Origin: Streptomyces albogriseolus
GTDB lineage: Bacteria; Actinomycetota; Actinomycetes; Streptomycetales; Streptomycetaceae
NCBI GenBank assembly: GCA_014650475.1
Contig: BMVA01000002.1
Location: forward strand, 496,001 to 560,000
Length of the DNA stretch: 64,000 nt
Direction: 5' to 3'
The notes below the pieces were generated by a model that saw nothing but the letters and a program-made list of their open reading frames with translations, was not told where the DNA came from and made no database searches. The translations under genes were made by a program, and so were the position numbers. This document shows, one piece after another, positions 16,968 through 26,056 of the stretch; position 1 is the first letter of the stretch, and each line of letters starts with the position of its first letter.

Positions 16968-19892
16968 ATGCAGACCGCACCCCAGACCACCGACGAGCTG
17001 TACGAGGCGCTGCGGGAGAACGACCGGCGCCCCTACGGCCGCACCCGGACCGTGGCCGCCGAGGAACTCGCCGAGGCGGCCGAGCTGTTCGGTGAGCCGG
17101 TCCCGCTGATCCACGCCCTGCTGGACCTCCAGGAGGCGTACACCTACGGCTCCGAGCCGCGGAAGTCGCCGGTCGTCTTCGCCCGGCTGCTGAACCTCTT
17201 CGACGAGCAGCCGGACGTGTTCGACGACCGGCTGCGCCACCAGCTGTTCTGGCGGTTCAAGTGGGTGGCCAACGCCCTGCGCTGCCTGCCCGAGATACCG
17301 CTGGCCAGTCTGCGCCAGTGGCAGACGGAGATGCGCGACCGCTACGAGAAGGCCGGGCTCGACCTCCAGCCGTACTACGGGCAGGCGTACCAGCTCGCCG
17401 CCCACATCGGCGAGGACACCGCCCTCGCCTACGAGCTGTGGGCGGGCCGGACCCGCGGCATGCTCAGCGACTGCGAGGCGTGCGAGACCTGCGAGCGCGC
17501 CCAGTACCACCTGGCGGCGGGCGACCACGAGCGGGCGCTGCGCATCTGGGCGCCGGTGCTGGCGGGCAAGGAGTCCTGCCAGGAGGAGCCGGCCCGCTCC
17601 GTCTCGTACGCGCTGCTGCCGTTGCTGCGGACCGGCCGGACGGACGAGGCGCGCCGGCTGCACCTGGCGGGCTACCGCGGCTGCCGCCGCAACCCCTCGA
17701 TGGCCGGGGAGATCGGCCGCCACCTGGAGTTCTGCGCGCTGACCGGCAACGAGGCGCGCGGTCTTGAGCTGCTGGCGGAGAACCGGAACCTGTTCGACGA
17801 GGTGGACTCGCCGCTGGCCCTGCTCGATCTGCTCACCGGGGTGGAGGTGCTGCTCGCCCGCGTGGAGGCGCTGGGCCACGGGGAGCTGCCGGCCGCGGGA
17901 TTCCCGGGCCGGAGCTGGACGGTGACGGCGCTGCGGGCCGAGGTGCGCGGGCGCGCCGACGACCTGGCCGCCCGCTTCGACACCCGCAACGGCACGACGG
18001 CGCACGCCGACCGCCGCGGGGCCCGTCTCGCGCAGGAGCCGCTGCTGGAGTCGCTGGAGCTGACCCTGCGCCCGCGCACCCTGGAGGACGTGGCCCCGGC
18101 CCCCGCCGCGCCGGCGCCGGCCGAGCCGCTGCCCGAGTCGCCGGCGGACCTGATCAGGCGGGCACGGGAGCTGGACGAGCTGGGGCACCCGGACGCGCAC
18201 GCCTGCTGGGCACGGCTGCGCGACCTGGCCGCCGCCCGCGACTACGTCCACCCGGACGACCCGGAGGTGGGCCCGCTGGTGCGGCTGCGCGCCGACCTGC
18301 TGGAGGAGGAGGCGACGCTGGCGGACCGCGGGAACGCGTACGGGGACGCGGCGGCGCTGTACGAGGAGGCGGCGGGTCTGTACGAGGACGCGGGGCTGCC
18401 GGGGCACGCGGTGCTCGCCCGCGCGGGCGCGGTGCTGGCGGCCGCGCAGGCGGCGCGGGAGGGCTCCGCCCATGACACGGACGTCCATGCCGCCGCGCTG
18501 GCCGAGGCGTACGCGACGCTGGTGCGGCTGCACCAGGAGGCGTCCGGGCTCGCCCCCTTCCTGGAGGCGCGGCTGCTGCGGCTGCGGGTGAGCGCGTTGG
18601 GACTGCGGCTCCAGGCGTCCGGGGACCGGGAGCAGGTCGCGTCCGTCTTCGCCGAGGCGGAGCTGCTGCACGACTTCGCCGCCCGGCACGCCGTGACCGG
18701 GCAGATCGCGGGCGCGCGGCTGCTGCGGGCCACCACGCACGCCATGGCCGGCGACCTGCCCACCGCGCTCGCCGAGACGGACGCGCTGGTGGGGCTGTTG
18801 CGGACGGACGGCCCCGCCTGGCACCTGCCGCGCGTGCTCGCCCTGCGGGGCAAGGTCCAGCTGGGTCTCGGCGACGCCGAGGCCGCCCACGCGAGCCTCG
18901 GTGAGGGGCTGCGGCTGGCCGCCGAGTGGCCCGCCGAGACGGTCGACGGCCCGGCCCTGCACGGCGAGCTGGCGCAGGCGTGCATGCGCCTGGGCCGCCC
19001 GGACGAGGCGCTGCGCCATCTGACCCGCTCGGCGGAGCTGGACCTGAGGGCGGGCAACCGGTTCGACGCGTTCTGCTCCTACAGCAACGCCGCCCAGCTC
19101 AGCCTCGACCTGGGCCGGGTCGAGGACTGCATCGCCCTGCTCGACTCCCTGCTCGTCGAACCGGACGTCGTGGACGGCGAGCTGGACGACCGGCTCGTGG
19201 CCCAGCTGCGGCTGACGCGGGCCCGTGCGCTGCACGCCGGGGAGGATCTGAAGGCCGCCACGGCGGAGTTCGTGGCCCTCGCCGCCGAGTCGGCCGGCTG
19301 GGACGACGACCCGGGCAGCCACGCCATGATCGCCGCGGAGACGGCCGTCCTGCTCGGTGAGGCCGGGGAGTTCGGGCAGGCCCGGGAGGCCGTGGACCGG
19401 GCGCTCGCGGCCCACGCGCGCGAGCCGCGGTTCGAGATGCTCAGCAACGCCCTGCGGGAGCTGGCCCGGCTCCAGGCGCACCAGCAGGGTCCCGAGGGGC
19501 TGGCGGGCGCCCGTGCCTTCCTGGACGACGCCGGCCGGGTCGCCGACGCGGCCCGCGCCGCCGGGTTCGAGGCGCACGGCCGCTCGCTGGACTCCGCCCT
19601 CGCCTACGAGCACGGGCGGGTCAACGCGTACGGGGGCGCCTACGAGGAGGCGCTGGCCGCGCTGGAGAAGGCCCTCGGGCTGATCGGTGAACCCGGCGAG
19701 GACGCCGGGCGGGCCGCGGAGTGGGCGGAGTGCGTGCGGCTGGCCGGTGTGGTGGAGGGCGTCTACCTGAAGCGGCGCGCGGCGGCGCTCGGCCGGGTCG
19801 GCGCGGCGGCGGAGCGGCTGACGGCCCTCGGTCACGGGGAGGCGGCAGAGGCGCTGACGGAGCTGGCGGAGAGGCTGCGGGACGAGGAGTGA
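16968..19892 (+). CDS. Large TPR-like repeat protein coupled to Hsp90-family gene
   Basis: This 974-residue soluble protein starts two bases after the Hsp90 stop codon. Nearly the whole length is helical with TPR-type repeats (for example YGDAAALYEEAAGLYEDAGL, LRHLTRSAELDLRAGNRFD, YEEALAALEKALGLIGEPGE). Around residues 168-176 it has a tight C-x2-C-x2-C cluster (DCEACETCERA) that could bind zinc or act in redox sensing. An Ala/Pro linker near residues 370-390 separates two repeat blocks. No enzymatic motif, signal or membrane segment was found. In eukaryotes TPR proteins are standard Hsp90 co-chaperones, so a client-loading or scaffold role is plausible here, but that is inference. Confidence 0.82.
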   Translation: MQTAPQTTDELYEALRENDRRPYGRTRTVAAEELAEAAELFGEPVPLIHALLDLQEAYTYGSEPRKSPVVFARLLNLFDEQPDVFDDRLRHQLFWRFKWVANALRCLPEIPLASLRQWQTEMRDRYEKAGLDLQPYYGQAYQLAAHIGEDTALAYELWAGRTRGMLSDCEACETCERAQYHLAAGDHERALRIWAPVLAGKESCQEEPARSVSYALLPLLRTGRTDEARRLHLAGYRGCRRNPSMAGEIGRHLEFCALTGNEARGLELLAENRNLFDEVDSPLALLDLLTGVEVLLARVEALGHGELPAAGFPGRSWTVTALRAEVRGRADDLAARFDTRNGTTAHADRRGARLAQEPLLESLELTLRPRTLEDVAPAPAAPAPAEPLPESPADLIRRARELDELGHPDAHACWARLRDLAAARDYVHPDDPEVGPLVRLRADLLEEEATLADRGNAYGDAAALYEEAAGLYEDAGLPGHAVLARAGAVLAAAQAAREGSAHDTDVHAAALAEAYATLVRLHQEASGLAPFLEARLLRLRVSALGLRLQASGDREQVASVFAEAELLHDFAARHAVTGQIAGARLLRATTHAMAGDLPTALAETDALVGLLRTDGPAWHLPRVLALRGKVQLGLGDAEAAHASLGEGLRLAAEWPAETVDGPALHGELAQACMRLGRPDEALRHLTRSAELDLRAGNRFDAFCSYSNAAQLSLDLGRVEDCIALLDSLLVEPDVVDGELDDRLVAQLRLTRARALHAGEDLKAATAEFVALAAESAGWDDDPGSHAMIAAETAVLLGEAGEFGQAREAVDRALAAHAREPRFEMLSNALRELARLQAHQQGPEGLAGARAFLDDAGRVADAARAAGFEAHGRSLDSALAYEHGRVNAYGGAYEEALAALEKALGLIGEPGEDAGRAAEWAECVRLAGVVEGVYLKRRAAALGRVGAAAERLTALGHGEAAEALTELAERLRDEE

Positions 19893-20290
19893 GCGGTGCC
19901 GGGGGCGGGGGCGCGGCCGTGCGGGGCCGGCGGTCCCGCCCCCGCCCGTCTCGGTATCCGGAACGGATCACCAGCGTCGGCCCCACGGCGTGACTGTGAC
20001 GGTGATCATGTTTACGCAGCGTATCTGTGCCAGTTGATGACCTTGTGTCACTCCGGCTTTGTGGCACGGACGTTAACGAGCGGCCGAACCCCTTGTGCAA
20101 TCCGCGTAGACAGATCAATCTTTCGCCTGGCGACAGGACATGCGGAGCGCGGCCACAGCGTCCGCGTTTGGCATGTTCCTGACATGCATGCGTCCCGGCG
20201 ACCCGGTACGCACGCCGCCGTGCGGCGCCTCACCCCCCAAGAGGCGCTACCCCCACACTCCCCACCCACCTGTCGAGGAGGAACCCTCAG
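19893..20290 (+). promoter_or_regulatory. Upstream region of the subtilase gene
   Basis: This 398-base gap holds no gene. The first 90 bases are GC-rich. A lower-GC tract at about 19990-20120 probably contains the protease promoter, but no convincing -35/-10 pair was found. GGAGGA at about 20276 is the ribosome site for the ATG at 20291. Confidence 0.45.
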
Positions 20291-21865
20291 ATGGCAGTGA
20301 TGCGAAACGCCAAGCGCAGATCGATCGCCGGTGTCGGCGCGGTCGCCGCGGCGGCTCTCACGGGCGGTCTGTTCACCGCTCCCGCCGCGCACTCCGCCGA
20401 ATCCCCCAAGGGGGCGATCGCCTACGCGGACGCGCCGAACGCGGTCGAGGGCAGCTACATCGTCACCCTGAAGTCCGGCACCAAGGCCACCACCGCCAAG
20501 GGCAAGGGCCTGGCCAAGAAGTACGGCGCCGACGTCGAGCACACCTTCCGCGAGGCCGTCAACGGCTACACCGTCGAGGCCACCGAGGCGGAGGCCGCCG
20601 AACTGGCCGCCGACCCCTCGGTCGCGCTGGTCGAGCAGAACCGCACCTTCACCATCCAGGCCACGCAGACCAACCCGCCGTCCTGGGGCCTGGACCGCAT
20701 CGACCAGACCGCGCTGCCGCTGAGCGGCTCGTACACCTACGACGACACCGCCGGCCAGGGCGTCACCGCGTACATCATCGACACCGGTGTGCGCATCTCC
20801 CACAGCGACTTCGGCGGCCGCGCCCGCAACGGCTACGACGCGGTCGACGGCGACAACGTCGCCCAGGACGGCAACGGCCACGGCACCCACGTCGCCGGCA
20901 CCGTCGCGGGCACCGCGTACGGCGTCGCCAAGAAGGCCTCCGTCGTCGGCGTCCGCGTCCTCGACAACAACGGCTCCGGCACCACCGCCGGCGTGATCGA
21001 GGGCGTCGACTGGGTCGCCGCCAACGCGGTCCTCCCGGCCGTCGCCAACATGTCGCTCGGCGGCGGCGCCAGCACCACGCTCGACAACGCGGTGCGCAAC
21101 GCCATCGCGGCCGGCGTCACCTTCGCCGTGGCCGCGGGCAACGAGTCGACGACCGCGACCGGTTCGCCGGCCCGGGTGACCGAGGCGATCACCGTCGGCG
21201 CCACCACGAACACGGACGCCCGCGCCAGCTACTCGAACTACGGCTCGAACCTGGACATCTTCGCCCCGGGCTCCTCCATCACCTCCGCCTGGTACACCGG
21301 CGACAGCGCCACCAACACCATCTCCGGCACCTCGATGGCCACCCCGCACGTCGCGGGCGCCGCGGCGCTGTACCTCGCCGACAACCCGTCGGCCACCCCC
21401 GCGCAGGTCGCCTCCGCGCTGGTCAACAGCTCCATCTCCGGCGCCGTCGGCAACCCGGGCACCGGCTCCCCGAACCGTCTGCTGTACGTCGGCGGCAACG
21501 GCGGCACCACCCCGCCGCCGGGCAAGACCTTCAGCAACACCGCGGACTACACGATCCGCGACAACGCGACCGTCGAGTCCCCGATCACCGTCAGCGGTGT
21601 CTCCGGCAACGCCCCGTCGGCCCTTCAGGTGCCGGTGAACATCGTCCACACCTACATAGGCGACCTCACGGTCCAGCTGGTCGCGCCCGACGGGTCGGTC
21701 TACACCCTCAAGGCGTCCGGCACCGGAGGCTCGGCGGACAACATCAACACCACGTACACCGTGAACGCCTCCTCGGAGACGGCCAACGGCACGTGGAAGC
21801 TGCGCGTCACGGACAACTACTCCGCCGACACCGGCTACATCAACAGCTGGGGCCTGACCTTCTGA
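20291..21865 (+). CDS. Secreted subtilisin-like serine protease (S8) with P domain
   Basis: This 524-residue pre-pro-protease has a signal peptide (basic KRRSIAGVG, hydrophobic AVAAAALTGGLFTA, cut after AHSA near residue 35). An inhibitor I9 propeptide follows at about 55-122 (GSYIVTLKSG...VALVEQNRTF). The S8 domain carries Asp164 (YIIDTGV), His197 (GNGHGTHVAG), Asn284 (AAGNES) and Ser348 (GTSMATPH). After a short GGTTPPPG linker, a proprotein-convertase P domain fills residues 410-524 (HTYIGDLTVQLVAPDGS...TGYINSWGLTF). It is secreted by Sec and matures by propeptide removal. A strong hairpin follows. It is likely a nutrient-scavenging protease of the aerial phase; the timing is inference. 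Confidence 0.96.
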   Translation: MAVMRNAKRRSIAGVGAVAAAALTGGLFTAPAAHSAESPKGAIAYADAPNAVEGSYIVTLKSGTKATTAKGKGLAKKYGADVEHTFREAVNGYTVEATEAEAAELAADPSVALVEQNRTFTIQATQTNPPSWGLDRIDQTALPLSGSYTYDDTAGQGVTAYIIDTGVRISHSDFGGRARNGYDAVDGDNVAQDGNGHGTHVAGTVAGTAYGVAKKASVVGVRVLDNNGSGTTAGVIEGVDWVAANAVLPAVANMSLGGGASTTLDNAVRNAIAAGVTFAVAAGNESTTATGSPARVTEAITVGATTNTDARASYSNYGSNLDIFAPGSSITSAWYTGDSATNTISGTSMATPHVAGAAALYLADNPSATPAQVASALVNSSISGAVGNPGTGSPNRLLYVGGNGGTTPPPGKTFSNTADYTIRDNATVESPITVSGVSGNAPSALQVPVNIVHTYIGDLTVQLVAPDGSVYTLKASGTGGSADNINTTYTVNASSETANGTWKLRVTDNYSADTGYINSWGLTF

Positions 21866-21887
21866 CCCTCCTGCCCTGAGCTCCGCG

Positions 21888-21924
21888 CACCGCCCCGGCA
21901 CGGGTACACCGTGCCGGGGCGGTG
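21888..21924. terminator. Terminator after the subtilase gene
   Basis: A perfect 16-base-pair stem (21888-21903 with 21909-21924) has a 5-base loop, 22 bases after the stop. It lies between convergent genes and can act in both directions. Confidence 0.85.
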
Positions 21925-21965
21925 GTACGTCGGCGGAGGTGCAAGGGGTCAGCCGCGCGGGGATG

Positions 21966-22622
21966 TCAGAACCCCGTCATCTCCCACATCAGCACCTCCG
22001 CCGCTCCCTCCGCCACCGCCTCCGCGTCCTTCTCGTCCGTGAGGCGGGCCGCGTCGCCCGGCTCGAGCGGCTCGCCGTCCAGGCAGACCGTGCCGCGGGT
22101 CACATGGACGTAGACGTAGGGCGCCGCGGGGACCGCCGTGCGTGCGCCCGGGGCCAGGCGGCGGACGTGGAGCATGGCGCCGGCCTCGGGGAGGGCGAAC
22201 GGGGTGGAGTCGGCTATGCCGCGCACGACCTCGTAGCGGGGTTCGCCGCCCGGCTTGAGGGGGGCCAGCCACATCTGGAGGAAGGTCAGCGGGACACGGG
22301 CCGCGTTGCGCTCCACGTGGCGGACGCCCGACGCCGCGCTCAGGCGCTGGACGTCGCCGGGGCGGATCACCGTCTCGTGGCCCGTGGAGTCGCGGTGGGT
22401 CAGCTCGCCGGAGATCACCCACGTGACGATCTCGGTGTGGCTGTGCGGGTGCTCGTCGAAGCCGGCGCCGGGGCCCAGGTGCTCCTCGTTGCAGGCGATC
22501 ACCGCGCCGAAGCGCAGGTTGTCCGGGTCGTAGTGGGGGCCGAAGGACAGGGCGTGCCACGACTCGATGCCCGCCGCCGGGTCCCCGCCCTTGTAGCGCT
22601 CGCTCGCTCGCCTGACGTCCAT
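21966..22622 (-). CDS. Pirin-family bicupin protein
   Basis: This 218-residue bicupin begins MDVRRASERYKGGDPAAG. The N-terminal cupin has the metal-binding set His-x-His-x-His-x6-Glu-like in FDEHPHSHTEIVTWV and a later His in GVRHVERN. The C-terminal cupin (YVYVHVTRGTVCLDGEPL) lacks metal ligands, as usual for pirins. Some pirins have quercetin 2,3-dioxygenase activity, others bind regulators; in Streptomyces and Serratia pirin-like proteins affect acyl-CoA and pyruvate metabolism. The ATG at 22622 follows GGAGGG at a good distance. It is divergent from fasR, which could indicate linked control with fatty acid synthesis. Confidence 0.9.
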   Translation of the reverse strand: MDVRRASERYKGGDPAAGIESWHALSFGPHYDPDNLRFGAVIACNEEHLGPGAGFDEHPHSHTEIVTWVISGELTHRDSTGHETVIRPGDVQRLSAASGVRHVERNAARVPLTFLQMWLAPLKPGGEPRYEVVRGIADSTPFALPEAGAMLHVRRLAPGARTAVPAAPYVYVHVTRGTVCLDGEPLEPGDAARLTDEKDAEAVAEGAAEVLMWEMTGF

Positions 22623-22765
22623 CACGCCCTCCACGGTAGGCCCTCCCCCAGGGAGCCCGGGACGGCGCACGGCGGGGGCATCGGAGCCCGGGCACGGGGC
22701 ACGGGCCCGGGGGCGGGTGCGACCCTGGGGCACGGCCCGCCGTCCCGATAAGGCAGTCTTGTCCC

Positions 22766-23971
22766 GTGCCCGAACCAGAAACCAGTACCCCAGGACCCGC
22801 TGTACGCCCCGCCCATCCGCACACCGCGACGCTGAAGCGGCTGGAGAGGTCGTCCGGCAGTCTCGCCGCGCAGGCGATCGCGCGGATGGACGAGACGCTG
22901 CCCTGGTACCGGGCCATGCCGCCGGAGAACCGTTCCTGGATCGGCCTGGTCGCCCAGGCGGGCATCGCCGCCTTCACCGAGTGGTTCCGGCGCCCCGACG
23001 CCCCGCAGGCCATCTCCACCGACGTCTTCGGCACCGCGCCGCGCGAGCTGACCCGGGCCATCACGCTGCGGCAGACCGTGGAGATGGTGCGCACCACCAT
23101 CGAGGTGATGGAGTCCGCCATCGACGAGGTGGCGGCCCCGGGCGACGAGAGCGTGCTGCGCGAGGCGCTCCTCGTGTACGCGCGGGAGATCGCCTTCGCC
23201 ACCGCCCAGGTGTACGCCCAGGCCGCCGAGGCACGCGGTGCCTGGGACGCGCGCCTGGAGTCGCTGGTGGTGAACGCCGTGCTCAGCGGCGAGGCCGACG
23301 AAGGGGCGGTGTCGCGGGCCGCCGCGCTCGGCTGGAACTCCCCGGAGCATGTGTGCGTGGTGCTGGGCACCGCCCCGGACGGGGACTCCGAGCTGACCGT
23401 GGAGGCGATCCGGCGGGCCGCCCGGCACGCCAAGCTCCAGGTGCTGACCGGCGTGCTCGGCGACCGGCTCGTCGTCATCGCGGGCGGCAGCGACAACCCG
23501 CTGGCCGTCGCGAAGTCGCTGATCGGCCCGTACGCGGCCGGTCCCGTCGTCGCCGGACCCGTGGTGCCGGACCTGCTGGCCGCGACCCGGTCCGCGCAGG
23601 CCGCCGCCGCGGGACTCAAGGCGTGTTCCGCCTGGCAGGACGCCCCGCGTCCGGTGCTGGCGGACGATCTGCTGCCGGAGCGCGCGATCGCCGGGGACCC
23701 CTCGGCGCGCGAGCAGTTGGTGGAGGAGATCTACAGACCGCTCGAGGAGGCCGGCGCGGCGCTCCTGGAGACGCTCAGCGTCTATCTCGAACAGGCGAGC
23801 AGCCTCGAAGGCGCGGCGCGGATGCTGTTCGTTCACCCCAACACCGTTCGTTACCGGCTCCGACGTGTGACAGACGTCACCGGCTGGTCACCCTCCGATG
23901 TACGCTCTGCGTTCACCCTGCGGATCGCGCTGATCCTGGGGCGTCTGGCCGATGGTGATCTCCAGACCTAG
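22766..23971 (+). CDS. fasR: FasR, activator of fatty acid synthesis genes (PucR/CdaR-like)
   Basis: This 401-residue regulator lies directly upstream of fabD. Its C-terminal PucR-type helix-turn-helix is clear: LSVYLEQASSLEGAARMLFV then HPNTVRYRLRRVTDVTGW (about residues 335-375). The central region (about 160-300) is a GGDEF-like/CdaR fold; the N-terminal helices hold LPWYRAMPPENRSWIGLVAQ. This matches Streptomyces FasR, which activates fabD-fabH-acpP-fabF and is needed for normal membrane lipid supply. The GTG at 22766 has no good ribosome site; a short leader is possible. A perfect inverted repeat lies three bases after its stop codon, in front of fabD. Confidence 0.93.
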   Translation: MPEPETSTPGPAVRPAHPHTATLKRLERSSGSLAAQAIARMDETLPWYRAMPPENRSWIGLVAQAGIAAFTEWFRRPDAPQAISTDVFGTAPRELTRAITLRQTVEMVRTTIEVMESAIDEVAAPGDESVLREALLVYAREIAFATAQVYAQAAEARGAWDARLESLVVNAVLSGEADEGAVSRAAALGWNSPEHVCVVLGTAPDGDSELTVEAIRRAARHAKLQVLTGVLGDRLVVIAGGSDNPLAVAKSLIGPYAAGPVVAGPVVPDLLAATRSAQAAAAGLKACSAWQDAPRPVLADDLLPERAIAGDPSAREQLVEEIYRPLEEAGAALLETLSVYLEQASSLEGAARMLFVHPNTVRYRLRRVTDVTGWSPSDVRSAFTLRIALILGRLADGDLQT

Positions 23972-23973
23972 TC

Positions 23974-23994
23974 TTTTGTCGGGGGTCGACAAAA
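23974..23994. promoter_or_regulatory. Palindrome in front of the fab operon (candidate FasR site or terminator)
   Basis: TTTTGTCG (23974-23981) and CGACAAAA (23987-23994) form a perfect 8-base inverted repeat with a 5-base spacer, 66 bases before the fabD start. FasR is known to activate this operon, so an operator is plausible; the A/T ends would also suit a weak hairpin terminator for fasR. Confidence 0.55.
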
Positions 23995-24060
23995 CCCCCT
24001 CCGGTTCTTCGTCCTTGTCCCCACGGGCGGCCGCGCCCATACGCAAGAGAGAGTGTGAGA

Positions 24061-24975
24061 GTGCTCGTACTCGTCGCTCCCGGCCAGGGCTCCCAGACGC
24101 CCGGCTTCCTGACCGAATGGCTCGAACTCCCCGGCGCCGCCGACCGCGTCGCCGCGTGGTCGGACGCCATCGGACTCGACCTCGCCCACTGCGGCACGAA
24201 GGCCGACGCGGACGCGATCCGCGACACGGCCGTCGCGCAGCCGCTGCTGGTCGCGGCCGGGCTGCTGTCCGCCTCGGCACTGGGTGACATCGACCCCGGC
24301 GCCGTGGCCGGCCACAGCGTCGGCGAGATCACCGCCGCCGCCCTCGCCGGAGTCCTCGACGACGCCTCCGCCCTCTCCCTGGTCCGCAAGCGTGGCCTGG
24401 CCATGGCCGACGCCGCCGCGATCACCGAGACCGGCATGGCGGCGCTGCTCGGCGGCGACCCCGAGGTGACCGTCCCGCACCTGGAGAAGCTGGGTCTCAC
24501 CCCGGCGAACATCAACGGCGCCGGCCAGATCGTGGCCGCCGGCACCAAGGAGCAGCTCGACGCGCTCCAGGCGGACAAGCCCGAGGGCGTCCGCCGGGTC
24601 GTCCCGCTGCAGGTCGCCGGCGCCTTCCACACCCACCACATGGGCCCCGCGGTCGACACGCTGGCGGAGGCCGCCAAGGCCCTCGCGCCCGCCGACCCGA
24701 AGGTCGCCTACGTGTCGAACAAGGACGGCAGGACGGTCGCGTCCGGCGCCGAGGTGCTGGAGCGCCTGGTGGGCCAGGTCGCCAACCCGGTCCGCTGGGA
24801 CCTGTGCATGGAGACCTTCAAGGAGCTCGGCGTCACGGCCCTCCTGGAGCTCTGCCCCGGCGGCACCCTGACCGGCCTGGCCAAGCGTGCCCTGCCCGGC
24901 GTCACGACGCTGGCCCTGAAGACCCCCGCCGACCTCGAAGCGGCTCGCGAGCTCGTCGCCGAGCACGCCGCCTGA
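24061..24975 (+). CDS. fabD: Malonyl-CoA:ACP transacylase
   Basis: FabD moves malonyl groups from CoA to the acyl carrier protein, supplying extender units for fatty acids and also for type II polyketides. The 304-residue protein has LVAPGQGSQTPG at the start, the nucleophile elbow AGHSVGE with Ser86, and His190 in AGAFHTHHM. GTG at 24061 was chosen because Streptomyces FabD starts MLVLVAPGQG and an AGAGAG purine run lies about eight bases upstream; GTG at 24055 is an alternative. It is the first gene of fabD-fabH-acpP-fabF, with 22 bases before fabH. Confidence 0.96.
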   Translation: MLVLVAPGQGSQTPGFLTEWLELPGAADRVAAWSDAIGLDLAHCGTKADADAIRDTAVAQPLLVAAGLLSASALGDIDPGAVAGHSVGEITAAALAGVLDDASALSLVRKRGLAMADAAAITETGMAALLGGDPEVTVPHLEKLGLTPANINGAGQIVAAGTKEQLDALQADKPEGVRRVVPLQVAGAFHTHHMGPAVDTLAEAAKALAPADPKVAYVSNKDGRTVASGAEVLERLVGQVANPVRWDLCMETFKELGVTALLELCPGGTLTGLAKRALPGVTTLALKTPADLEAARELVAEHAA

Positions 24976-24997
24976 CGCCCTTAAGGAGCCGACCCGC

Positions 24998-26029
24998 ATG
25001 GCGAAGATCAAGCCCAGCAAGGGCGCCCCGTACGCGCGCATCCTCGGCGTGGGCGGCTACCGTCCCACCCGGGTCGTGCCGAACGAGGTGATCCTCGAGA
25101 CGATCGACTCGTCCGACGAGTGGATCCGCTCCCGCTCCGGGATCGAGACCCGGCACTGGGCCGGGCCCGAGGAGACCGTCGCCGCGATGTCGGTCGAGGC
25201 GTCCGGCAAGGCGATCGCGGACGCCGGGATCGACGCCTCGCAGATCGGCGCCGTGGTCGTGTCGACCGTGTCGCACTTCGCCCAGACCCCGGCCATCGCC
25301 ACCGAGATCGCCGACAAGCTCGGCACGGACAAGGCGGCCGCCTTCGACATCTCCGCCGGCTGCGCGGGCTTCGGCTACGGCCTGACCCTCGCCAAGGGCA
25401 TGATCGTCGAGGGTTCCGCGGAGTACGTCCTGGTCATCGGCGTGGAGCGGCTCAGCGACCTGACCGACCTGGAGGACCGCGCGACGGCCTTCCTGTTCGG
25501 TGACGGCGCGGGCGCCGTGGTCGTCGGCCCCTCGCAGGAGCCGGCCATCGGCCCGACCGTGTGGGGCTCCGAGGGCGACAAGGCCCAGACGATCAAGCAG
25601 ACCGTCTCCTGGGACCGCTTCCACACCGGAGACGTCTCCGAGCTGCCCCTGGACAGCAAGGGCAACATCAAGTTCCCCGCGATCACCCAGGAAGGCCAGG
25701 CGGTGTTCCGCTGGGCCGTGTTCGAGATGGCGAAGGTCGCCCAGCAGGCGCTGGACGCGGCCGGGATCAGCGCGGACGACCTGGACGTCTTCATCCCGCA
25801 CCAGGCCAACGTGCGGATCATCGACTCGATGGTGAAGACCCTCAAACTGCCGGAGCACGTCACGGTCGCCCGTGACATCCGCACCACCGGCAACACCTCG
25901 GCCGCCTCGATCCCGCTCGCGATGGAGCGGCTCCTGGCGACCGGCGAGGCGAAGAGCGGCGACACCGCGCTCGTCATCGGCTTCGGGGCGGGTCTCGTGT
26001 ACGCCGCGACTGTCGTTACCCTCCCCTAG
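24998..26029 (+). CDS. fabH: Beta-ketoacyl-ACP synthase III
   Basis: FabH condenses an acyl-CoA starter with malonyl-ACP, the first step of fatty acid elongation. In Streptomyces it prefers branched starters such as isobutyryl- or methylbutyryl-CoA. The 343-residue protein has the catalytic triad Cys122 (DISAGCAGFGYG), His268 (FIPHQAN) and Asn299 (TTGNTSAAS). ATG 24998 follows AAGGAG. The loop at about residues 205-225 (DRFHTGDVSELPLDSKGNIK) looks roughly ten residues longer than I recall for S. coelicolor FabH; it may affect acyl-chain access. The gap to acpP is 80 bases and contains a small hairpin. Confidence 0.96.
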   Translation: MAKIKPSKGAPYARILGVGGYRPTRVVPNEVILETIDSSDEWIRSRSGIETRHWAGPEETVAAMSVEASGKAIADAGIDASQIGAVVVSTVSHFAQTPAIATEIADKLGTDKAAAFDISAGCAGFGYGLTLAKGMIVEGSAEYVLVIGVERLSDLTDLEDRATAFLFGDGAGAVVVGPSQEPAIGPTVWGSEGDKAQTIKQTVSWDRFHTGDVSELPLDSKGNIKFPAITQEGQAVFRWAVFEMAKVAQQALDAAGISADDLDVFIPHQANVRIIDSMVKTLKLPEHVTVARDIRTTGNTSAASIPLAMERLLATGEAKSGDTALVIGFGAGLVYAATVVTLP

Positions 26030-26039
26030 GCACTCCGTG

Positions 26040-26056
26040 CCGGATCATGCATCCGG
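26040..26056 (+). other. Small hairpin between fabH and acpP
   Basis: CCGGAT-CATGC-ATCCGG forms a 6-base-pair stem within the fabH-acpP gap. ACP is needed in large molar excess, so this may be a processing or stability element; it is too weak to be a clear terminator. Confidence 0.4.

Noticed and set aside
16560-19835. 1091-residue open frame antisense to the TPR-like gene
   Set aside because: Arg/Gln/Leu-biased sequence without domains; the plus-strand protein has coherent repeats and codon bias.
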